Shown piece after piece: positions 1-5,666 of a stretch of 5,666 nucleotides of DNA. The notes under the pieces were generated by a model. The model ran no database searches, was not told where the DNA came from, and saw only the letters and a program-made list of their open reading frames with translations. Within the stretch, counting starts at the first letter, position 1. Every line of letters starts with the position of its first letter. A program made the position numbers and the translations under genes. Source of the stretch: Sulfurimonas sp. UBA6792 (GTDB lineage Bacteria; Campylobacterota; Campylobacteria; Campylobacterales; Sulfurimonadaceae); assembly GCA_002452425.1 (NCBI GenBank), contig DKFQ01000118.1, forward strand, positions 1 through 5,666, given 5' to 3'.

Positions 1-422
1 TTATAGTGTATGTGTCCCCAATCTTTATCTTTTCTGTTTACATCTTTGATAGCATAGTGCTGCTGATCCACGCCCATCTCTAAAGTATAGTTTTGCAGTT
101 CGCACTCGCCTGACTGGTCACAAACACCACACTCAAGCGGATGGTTTACATCGTAAACTTCCATGATTGCTCTGCGCTCTTTAGCGATATTTTCAGTAGA
201 GGTTACAACGCTCATCCCCTCTTTAGATTTTGCATTACACGCATAAACCTGCTTGCCATCTGCCTCTACAAGACACAAACGACATGCAAGTGTCGGGCTG
301 CATCTTGTCAGATAACAGATTGCTGGGATAAAGATATTGTTCGCACGAGCGGCATTGAGTATGTACTCGCCCTCTTGCGTCTCTATCTCTTTTCCATCAA
401 TGTTTATAGTAATTTTACTCAT
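1..422 (-). CDS. nuoG: Second NuoG-like iron-sulfur subunit, N-terminal part only
   Basis: The first 140 residues of a second NuoG paralogue are visible; the gene continues past the window edge. It begins MSKITINIDGKEIETQEGEY. The 2Fe-2S domain has C36, C47, C50 and C62, the N1b pattern. The following domain has H94, C98, C101 and C107 in VNHPLECGVCDQSGEC, the N5 pattern. It aligns over its whole visible length with the first NuoG, with a two-residue deletion before the fourth N1b cysteine. The ATG overlaps the TGA of the first nuoG (ATGA), with GAGAG 7 bases upstream, so the two are probably translated in a coupled way. Later clusters and the C-terminal domain cannot be judged here. NuoG is the best call. 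A related protein with the same N-terminal domains, such as a formate dehydrogenase or hydrogenase subunit, is possible but less likely inside a nuo operon. Confidence 0.9.
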   Translation of the reverse strand, partial: MSKITINIDGKEIETQEGEYILNAARANNIFIPAICYLTRCSPTLACRLCLVEADGKQVYACNAKSKEGMSVVTSTENIAKERRAIMEVYDVNHPLECGVCDQSGECELQNYTLEMGVDQQHYAIKDVNRKDKDWGHIHY

Positions 423-2674
423 GAAACCACTCTCACTATTTTGGATTTTTCAAATCTATATCTGCTGGCATCTATGCTTATATCAAAAGTAGGATTTAGC
501 GCAATAGTTCCTTTTAGGTCACTATCTAGCTTAAACTCTCTTTGGATTTTGGTTGCTCCAAAGCTAATCTCAACCATATCGCCGTCATTTATTTTTGCCG
601 CAACTGCGAATTGTGCAGAACCTCTCAAGAAGCTCTCTTTTGGAAGCTGCTCTGCTTTTTGCGTGTAGCTATTAAACTGTAAAACTGGGTCACACTGATA
701 GATGATAGTTCCGTTGAACTCCGGCATATCATCAAGCTCTTCAACCTCGCCGTCCGCCACACATGCAACTTCATCTAGGATATATCCTCGTCTGTCTTCG
801 CCAAGCGGTGAGAGGAAATTTTGCAAATCATCAAACGCAACGCCCTTAAATCCTGCGCTAAGAGGAAGCTCTTTTGTATAGGCAATCGTCTCTTCTTGTT
901 TTACGCCCAAAGCATTAGCAAGGTCGTTAAGCGTGTATCCCTCAAACGCAAGTGCGACATTTGTCGGAAGCAGTTGGTTGTCGATGCTTACAAAAGTTCC
1001 CTCTTGCTGATTAAGAGCAGGGGAAGCCAGATTTGCACCCTCTAATGAAGAGATAACAAACGAACCTTTTGCATTGTAGCCCACAACATCAGCGATATCT
1101 TGATCCGCATCTAAAGAGTTGATAAGCGATACACCCAGAGTGTTTACTTCACGAGGGACAACTACCAAAGAAAAATCACTATATTTTTCAATCAACGCTG
1201 CGAGTTTTGCGATGTTTGACGCTCTTGGATGCGCCATAAGGTCGCCTCCGATAACAAGCGTGCGTTTTGTCGCTCTTGCAAAAGAGCACATCATAAACTC
1301 TAACTCCTCTTCTCCGATGTTTGTTTCAGCATAGAGATAACCAAAGTCAAGTGCATCAAAAAACGCTCTCTCCTCTTGCGGCAAATCAGCATCTTTTAGA
1401 ATCGCATCTGCCAAAAGTGCCAAAACACCCTCTTCAGTACCGACTTCATGCTTCATCATCTGCGTGATAACATTTTGCATCAACACATCTTCAAGCGGGT
1501 GTGCATAGAGTATCTTTGCGCCGTTATGCTTTGAAGCGGTTGTGAGGGCATAGCGCACGGCAGGATTGTCTGTTGCGATTCTGCTTCCTATAACGACAAC
1601 TGCATCAGAGCGTCTGATGGCATCAAGAGAGCCGCTGTGGTGAAGTTTGCCGCTTATGGAGCTATATGACTTCATAAACTCTGCAAATTTTCTTGCGTCT
1701 TCATTGAAGAGTTTTATGCCTAGCTTCTCTTTTAGAAGCTCTAAGATGTATGCCTCTTCATTGGTAATCATAGAAGAGAATCTGATAGCTTTTGCATTTT
1801 TGAGTGCTTCTATGGCTTTTGCAAACGCCGCTTCATCCCTTTGCGCTTTGTTGTCAAAGTCAAAACCAAATCTTCCCGCACCGCAAAGTGTACTAAACTC
1901 AAAGTTGTTTTTTACTCTAAATATCTCATCTGCACCGTTAATGGAAGCGTGTCTTGTTTCATATTCAAGCGGACATCCACCTGAGCAGTGAGCGCATGTA
2001 GCAGGAACTTTCTCAAGCTCCCACGCATTTGCTCTATAGCGAAAACTACTGCTTGTAAGCGCACCGACAGGACAAACCGCAATACACTCTCCACAGAAAG
2101 TACAATCAAGAGTTTCACTGTTTTTTGGAATGATGGTTGAGCTGTAACCGCCAAATTTTACTTCGATTGCGTCATCGCCGATAACCTCATTACAGACATG
2201 CACACACTTTTCACACAAGATACAAAGAGAGGGTTCATAGTTGATAAGTCCCCACTCTTTAAGAGGTCGCAACTGGTCTTTTGCGCTAAAGTGCTGGCGT
2301 GATACATTGAACTCCAAAGTTTTGTTTTGAAGGTCACACTCTCCGGATTTGTCACAAACACCGCACTCTAGGGGATGGTTTACATCGTAAAGCTTCATGA
2401 TGTTTGTTCGCTCATGGTTTAGCGCATCAGAGTTTGTAGTAATCTCCACGCCCTCAACAGGAGGCGTGTTGCAGCTAAGCACAAACCCGTCCATTCCGCT
2501 TGCTTCAACGACACACATACGGCATGATGCACACGGCGAAGTTTTTGAGATGTAGCACATAGTCGGGATATAAATCCCGTTTTTACGAGCCACCGTTAAA
2601 ATAGTCTCGCCCCTTTGCGCTTCTACAGAGATACCGTCAATTTTAAAATTAATCAATTTTTCCATACCGCCCAT
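419..2674 (-). CDS. nuoG: NADH-quinone oxidoreductase subunit G, first copy
   Basis: This is the large iron-sulfur subunit that carries electrons from the input module towards NuoI and NuoB. Residue numbers count from the ATG at 2674. The N-terminal 2Fe-2S ferredoxin domain has N1b ligands C40, C51, C54 and C68. The next domain has N5 ligands H100, C104, C107 and C113. A two-cluster ferredoxin segment follows: C151/C154/C157/C161 and C191/C194/C197/C201, ending in CPVGAL. N7-type ligands are C227, C230, C234 and C264. The remainder (about 285-751) is a molybdopterin-oxidoreductase-like domain (for example VVVIGSRIATDNPAVRYAL) with no obvious cofactor site, as usual for NuoG. At 751 residues it is shorter than E. 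coli NuoG (about 908). A second ATG at 2665 has AGAGG at a good 9-base spacing, whereas the same AGAGG abuts the outer ATG, so translation may begin at 2665. It lies 3 bases after the flavoprotein gene and overlaps the second nuoG by ATGA. Confidence 0.96.
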   Translation of the reverse strand: MGGMEKLINFKIDGISVEAQRGETILTVARKNGIYIPTMCYISKTSPCASCRMCVVEASGMDGFVLSCNTPPVEGVEITTNSDALNHERTNIMKLYDVNHPLECGVCDKSGECDLQNKTLEFNVSRQHFSAKDQLRPLKEWGLINYEPSLCILCEKCVHVCNEVIGDDAIEVKFGGYSSTIIPKNSETLDCTFCGECIAVCPVGALTSSSFRYRANAWELEKVPATCAHCSGGCPLEYETRHASINGADEIFRVKNNFEFSTLCGAGRFGFDFDNKAQRDEAAFAKAIEALKNAKAIRFSSMITNEEAYILELLKEKLGIKLFNEDARKFAEFMKSYSSISGKLHHSGSLDAIRRSDAVVVIGSRIATDNPAVRYALTTASKHNGAKILYAHPLEDVLMQNVITQMMKHEVGTEEGVLALLADAILKDADLPQEERAFFDALDFGYLYAETNIGEEELEFMMCSFARATKRTLVIGGDLMAHPRASNIAKLAALIEKYSDFSLVVVPREVNTLGVSLINSLDADQDIADVVGYNAKGSFVISSLEGANLASPALNQQEGTFVSIDNQLLPTNVALAFEGYTLNDLANALGVKQEETIAYTKELPLSAGFKGVAFDDLQNFLSPLGEDRRGYILDEVACVADGEVEELDDMPEFNGTIIYQCDPVLQFNSYTQKAEQLPKESFLRGSAQFAVAAKINDGDMVEISFGATKIQREFKLDSDLKGTIALNPTFDISIDASRYRFEKSKIVRVVS

Positions 2675-2679
2675 CCTCT
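2675..2679 (-). promoter_or_regulatory. Ribosome binding site bearing on the nuoG start
   Basis: AGAGG on the minus strand, overlapping the TAG stop of the flavoprotein gene. It touches the outer ATG (2674) with no spacer but lies 9 bases before the inner ATG (2665). This favours the inner start. A weaker AGG (2683-2685) lies 8 bases before the outer ATG, so the choice is not settled. Confidence 0.45.
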
Positions 2680-4711
2680 ACGCCTGCACCATAGCTATAT
2701 AGTAACAGCGCATACATCTCTCTGCTTCGCTCATAGCCTCTTCTTGCGTAAAGCCTAAGTTTACCTCTTTGTTGTTGTACTTTCTATCTTCAACTTCAAG
2801 AACTTGGCTATGTTGTCTTGGCACGCCTTTTAACCAGCCCGTAATCTTCTCTTTTTTGTCATAAACACGGAGTTTTTTGAGGTGATCTTCCATAATCTCC
2901 TCATCGGTAAGCGTAATTTCGCCTGTTTGAACATATCTGCTCATAACAGAAGCCGCTCTTTTTGCCTGACCGACTGCATTGACAATAGTCATAGGTCCAT
3001 ACTCACAATCTCCAGAAGCAAAAATACCTTTGCGAGATGTCATGTAGTCCTTTCCGTTTGTCTTGATAGTCGCCCATGAAGTCATCTCAATCTCCCATTC
3101 AGGAGGTAAAAGTTTCAAATCAGCAGACTGAGAAACAGCAGGGATAAGGTAATCCGCCTCTATAACATAAGAAGCACCCTCAATTTTTACAAGCTCTGCT
3201 CTTCCGCCGTTTGGATCGGGAACTAGCTCATACTTATCAATCAAAAGAGATTTTAAGATATTTTCTTCATCCACCATCTCTGCAACAGCGGAGTGAAAAA
3301 GAAACTCTACACCCTCTTCTACTGCTTCATGGTACTCTTCATAAGTCGTATTTTTGATGATGGTTTTCTCATCTCTACGGTAAATCATATAGACTTTTTT
3401 AGCATTTGCTCTGATAGCACAGCGCACAACGTCCATAGAGGTAAAACCACCACCAACACAAACGAGAGTCTTTCCAGTCAAGTCAACATAGTCTGTCGTT
3501 AAGAGGTTTTTCTCTTGTTCCTCTTTGGAGATTTTATAGCCGTACTTCTCATAAAGATTTACTTTATCCAAAAAGTCTATCGCACCCCAGTATCCTTTGA
3601 TGTCCGCTCTCTCGTTGTTACAGTAAACTTTTTTAGAGATTCTAGTTCCAGTTGCAACCATAGTCGCATCGTATTCATTCTCAAAGCGTCGCATATCATC
3701 AGCATTGACTTTATGGTTTACGATAAAGTTGACACCCATATCTTTAACACATTCAATATCTTTGTTGTATTTGTCTATAGGCATCCTGTACTCTGGAACA
3801 CCAACTGCAACTTCGCCACCTAAAACTGGAAGCTCTTCATAAACATCGACCTCTACACCCTCAGCGGCAAGATAGTAAGCGGTAGTTAATCCTGCAGGAC
3901 CTGCACCGATGACTGCAACTCTTTTGCCGCTCTTTGGTTTTTTCTCAAGCGGATGAAAAAAGTCATACCCATGGTCTGTTTCCCAGTCTGCACCCAAACG
4001 CTTTAAAGCCATGATAGAGATAGGCTCATCAAGGTTTGTTCTGCGACATGCATCTTCACACGGATGCGGACAGACACGACCGCAAACATGAGCAAGCGGC
4101 ATTGTCTGGCGTGTTGCCATCAAAGAGTCATCCATTCGAAGGTCTCGCACTCCCTCGATGTAAGCAGGGATATCGACATGAGAAGGACAAGCATCTGTAC
4201 ATGGTGCGGTAATCTTTGCTATGTATGCGATAGATTCGCCATAATGAACAGATGGTTTTTGCTCATTGATGCACTCTAAAAATGTCTCTTCAAAATGTTC
4301 CATAATATCAAGAATAGGATTTGGAACAGTCTTTCCAATCTCACATTTTGAAGTGATTTGCATACTCTTGCCAATCTCTTTTAAATGGTCCAAATCGGCT
4401 ATGCTTCCCTCGCCACGGGCAATTTTGTCAAGTTGGTCATACAAAATACGACCGCCCCAACGCCCTGGTGCGCATCTACCACACGCTTCTGAGTACTCCT
4501 GATACTGTGCTGCGTACTCCATCGCAAGACGGATAACATCCACATCTTTATCAAAAAGCGCAACGCCGTCCCAACCGATGAATGCTTTGGACTCACGATG
4601 ACTATCATATTGTGCTGGCAGGTTGTACGCCGATTCTTTCCACTCCTCAAGAGGCGTGTTGATGTTGTTGACAAACTCGCCATTCCAAGTAGAAAAATAT
4701 ACTTTGCTCAA
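2678..4711 (-). CDS. FAD-dependent iron-sulfur oxidoreductase in NuoF position (NuoF C-terminal domain fused to GltD/NfnB-like module)
   Basis: This 677-residue protein replaces NuoF as the probable electron-input subunit of complex I. Residues about 40-150 resemble the end of NuoF: the start of the N3 iron-sulfur domain is visible as CGRCAPGR (77-84), followed by a GEGS/LDHL helix pair and C123. The third N3 cysteine is glycine (G83). Residues about 155-245 are a GltD-type iron-sulfur domain, with CTDACP (171-176) and CGRVCPHPCEDACRR (210-224). An FAD Rossmann motif VAVIGAGPAGL (265-275) follows, then a nucleotide-binding motif VCVGGGFTSMD (417-427) with YRRDEKT (444-450), as in NADPH-using relatives, and the FAD-closing FASGDCEYGPMT (564-575). 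The C-terminus ends in EAERCMRC (662-669). The NuoF FMN and NADH-binding region is absent. TTG is the start: AGGA lies 8 bases upstream, an in-frame stop lies close upstream, and the next Met is residue 64. It is likely cytoplasmic. Homologs may be labelled NuoF or glutamate synthase small subunit; no gltB is present. Confidence 0.9.
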   Translation of the reverse strand: MSKVYFSTWNGEFVNNINTPLEEWKESAYNLPAQYDSHRESKAFIGWDGVALFDKDVDVIRLAMEYAAQYQEYSEACGRCAPGRWGGRILYDQLDKIARGEGSIADLDHLKEIGKSMQITSKCEIGKTVPNPILDIMEHFEETFLECINEQKPSVHYGESIAYIAKITAPCTDACPSHVDIPAYIEGVRDLRMDDSLMATRQTMPLAHVCGRVCPHPCEDACRRTNLDEPISIMALKRLGADWETDHGYDFFHPLEKKPKSGKRVAVIGAGPAGLTTAYYLAAEGVEVDVYEELPVLGGEVAVGVPEYRMPIDKYNKDIECVKDMGVNFIVNHKVNADDMRRFENEYDATMVATGTRISKKVYCNNERADIKGYWGAIDFLDKVNLYEKYGYKISKEEQEKNLLTTDYVDLTGKTLVCVGGGFTSMDVVRCAIRANAKKVYMIYRRDEKTIIKNTTYEEYHEAVEEGVEFLFHSAVAEMVDEENILKSLLIDKYELVPDPNGGRAELVKIEGASYVIEADYLIPAVSQSADLKLLPPEWEIEMTSWATIKTNGKDYMTSRKGIFASGDCEYGPMTIVNAVGQAKRAASVMSRYVQTGEITLTDEEIMEDHLKKLRVYDKKEKITGWLKGVPRQHSQVLEVEDRKYNNKEVNLGFTQEEAMSEAERCMRCYYIAMVQA

Positions 4712-4719
4712 AATTGTAA

Positions 4720-4723
4720 TCCT
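4720..4723 (-). promoter_or_regulatory. Ribosome binding site supporting a TTG start
   Basis: AGGA on the minus strand in the 14-base gap after the small NuoE-position gene, 8 bases before the TTG at 4711. No ATG or GTG lies in frame between the upstream stop and this TTG, so the site decides the start of the flavoprotein gene. Confidence 0.6.
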
Positions 4724-4725
4724 GA

Positions 4726-4947
4726 TTATTTTTTAGTTACGATAGTCCAATCGACTTCGTTAAATTTCAAAGAGTTCAAAAGCTCGTAGCCACACTCTTT
4801 TACCAAATCCGCCGATCTTTGAATCGGAGAAAAATCGCCAATCTCAAAAAGGAAAATCGCAACTTCACCAGCTTTATGCACCGATAAAATCTCTCTCATA
4901 CGAGGCTCAAAACCATCTTTTAAATGTCTTAAATCATATCTTTTCAT
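4726..4947 (-). CDS. Small NuoE-position subunit of Campylobacterota complex I
   Basis: The gene encodes 73 residues between nuoD and the flavoprotein gene, the position of nuoE. It resembles the roughly 75-residue proteins in this slot in Helicobacter pylori (HP1264) and Campylobacter jejuni (Cj1575c); that match is from memory of the families, not a search. Canonical NuoE is about 160 residues and carries [2Fe-2S] cluster N1a on four cysteines. Here there is one cysteine (C52), so N1a cannot form. Visible pieces are an N-terminal YDLRHLKDGFEPRM stretch, a hydrophobic strand GEVAIFLFEIGD (27-38), a helix-like QRSADLVKECGYELL, and a C-terminal strand VDWTIVTKK. The ATG overlaps the nuoD stop by one base, and GGAGAGG lies 10 bases upstream. 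The likely role is a structural or docking piece of the electron-input arm; no catalytic residues are recognised. It is often annotated as NuoE by position only. Confidence 0.88.
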   Translation of the reverse strand: MKRYDLRHLKDGFEPRMREILSVHKAGEVAIFLFEIGDFSPIQRSADLVKECGYELLNSLKFNEVDWTIVTKK

Positions 4948-5666
4948 TAGCGGTCAACCTCTCCAAATACGATATTTGTTGTACCTATGATAGAGACAAC
5001 GTCTGGGATGTAGTGTCCCGGTAATAGGTCAGTTAAAATCCCTGTATGCCAAAATGACGGCGCACGGAGTTTTAGTCTGTACGGGTATGGTCCGCCTTGA
5101 GAGTTGATGTAAAAACCAAGCTCGCCTTTTGGCGATTCAGTCGCTACATAAACCTCTCCTACAGGCGGTCTCATACCTTGCGTTACAAGAACAAAGTGCT
5201 GCATCAAAGAGTAGTTTTGTGTCATGATGTCAAGTTTTGGAGCTGAGATATACTTTGGCGCATGTGCCATAAGTTCAGTCTGTCCATCTTTTACACACTT
5301 CTCATACATGTCGATAGTTTGGTAAAGAATCTTTGCAGACTCTCTCATCTCTTCCATATAGATACGGTATCTTGCAAAGTTATCGCCCTTGTCAGAGTAA
5401 GGAACTCTAAACTCTACTTCATCATAAAGCTCGTATGGCTCCTCTTTACGGATATCCCATGCAACGCCGCTAGCTCTAAGCATTGGTCCAGAACAGCCCC
5501 ATGAAAGTGCCATCTCTTTTGAGATAGTTCCGACCTCTTCCATTCTCATACGCCAGATGCGGTTTGTGTCAAGAAGGTCTTCATAATCTTTGATATTTGA
5601 AGGGAGTTTGTCTAAGAATGTTCTTAGTTGCGCTATAAAACTATCTTGAATATCAAGAGGAACACC
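4947..5666 (-). CDS. nuoD: NADH-quinone oxidoreductase subunit D, 5'-truncated by window edge
   Basis: This is the 49-kDa-type subunit of complex I. It sits in the peripheral arm at the membrane interface and, with NuoB, forms the quinone-reduction site. The frame runs open to the window edge, giving 239 visible C-terminal residues of a family usually near 400-410 long. The Met codon at 5549 is internal, because clear NuoD sequence continues upstream of it ([10 protein letters not shown], then [12 protein letters not shown]). Family hallmarks are [35 protein letters not shown] and the C-terminal IVFGEVDR. The C-terminus lacks the DPCxxC nickel ligands of the related NiFe hydrogenase large subunits, so this is a complex I subunit and not a hydrogenase. 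The quinone-binding N-terminal part lies outside the window. The TAA stop overlaps the next start (TAATG). Identification is secure. Confidence 0.97.
   Translation of the reverse strand, partial: GVPLDIQDSFIAQLRTFLDKLPSNIKDYEDLLDTNRIWRMRMEEVGTISKEMALSWGCSGPMLRASGVAWDIRKEEPYELYDEVEFRVPYSDKGDNFARYRIYMEEMRESAKILYQTIDMYEKCVKDGQTELMAHAPKYISAPKLDIMTQNYSLMQHFVLVTQGMRPPVGEVYVATESPKGELGFYINSQGGPYPYRLKLRAPSFWHTGILTDLLPGHYIPDVVSIIGTTNIVFGEVDR
4958..4964 (-). promoter_or_regulatory. Ribosome binding site for the small NuoE-position gene
   Basis: GGAGAGG on the minus strand, inside the 3' end of nuoD and 10 bases before the ATG at 4947. It supports the start at the TAATG overlap and translational coupling with nuoD. 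Confidence 0.6.

Noticed and set aside
141..668. Open frame of 175 codons on the plus strand
   Set aside because: It spans the junction of the two nuoG genes antisense to well-supported coding sequence and has no recognisable domain, so it is a shadow frame.
419..2674. NuoG as an FeFe hydrogenase or formate dehydrogenase because of the two-cluster ferredoxin motif
   Set aside because: The C-terminal part has no H-cluster cysteine motifs and no evident catalytic Cys or selenocysteine site; the N7 ligands and nuo context fit NuoG.
2678..4711. Glutamate synthase small subunit (gltD)
   Set aside because: The GltD-like half is real, but the NuoF-derived N-terminal domain, the position between nuoD and nuoG, and the lack of gltB argue for a complex I subunit.
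4712..4725. Promoter or terminator in the gap between the small NuoE-position gene and the flavoprotein gene
   Set aside because: Only 14 bases, with no inverted repeat; it holds the ribosome binding site and little else.
4947..5549. A 200-residue protein starting at the Met codon at 5549
   Set aside because: The same frame continues upstream to the window edge with clear NuoD sequence, so this Met is internal.
1..5666. CRISPR array, tRNA/rRNA, insertion sequence or frameshift
   Set aside because: The window is filled by intact same-strand coding frames; no regularly spaced direct repeats, RNA gene signatures, terminal inverted repeats or interrupted frames were seen.

Overview
The window is an internal piece of a respiratory complex I (nuo) operon, all read on the minus strand. 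The gene order and protein types point to Campylobacterota (the former epsilonproteobacteria). The free-living Sulfurimonas/Sulfurovum-type lineages are the likeliest group, because the operon has tandem nuoG genes and lacks canonical nuoE and nuoF. The genus is an inference; the operon type is clear from the proteins.

In transcription order (high to low coordinates), the window holds five genes. First is the 3' part of nuoD (5666-4947). A 73-residue protein in the nuoE slot follows (4947-4726), starting inside the nuoD stop codon. Then comes a 677-residue iron-sulfur flavoprotein in the nuoF slot (4711-2678, TTG start). Next is a complete 751-residue nuoG (2674-419). Last is the 5' end of a second nuoG-like gene (422-1), overlapping the first by ATGA and cut by the window edge. 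Coding density is essentially total: the longest gap is 14 bases. I found no promoter, terminator, RNA gene, mobile element or CRISPR array.

The notable biology is the electron-input module. In canonical complex I, NuoE and NuoF form the NADH dehydrogenase head with FMN, cluster N1a and cluster N3. Here NuoE is replaced by a small protein with a single cysteine. NuoF is reduced to a remnant of its C-terminal iron-sulfur domain, fused to a GltD/NfnB-like FAD and NAD(P)H module with its own iron-sulfur motifs. The N3 motif in that remnant has lost one of its four cysteines. NuoG carries N1b, N5 and N7 motifs plus a full two-cluster ferredoxin motif in place of the single N4 motif. NuoD, the quinone-site subunit, is ordinary in the visible part. 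The most economical reading is a proton-pumping quinone reductase whose electron donor is not, or not only, NADH; the donor could be reduced flavodoxin, ferredoxin or NADPH.
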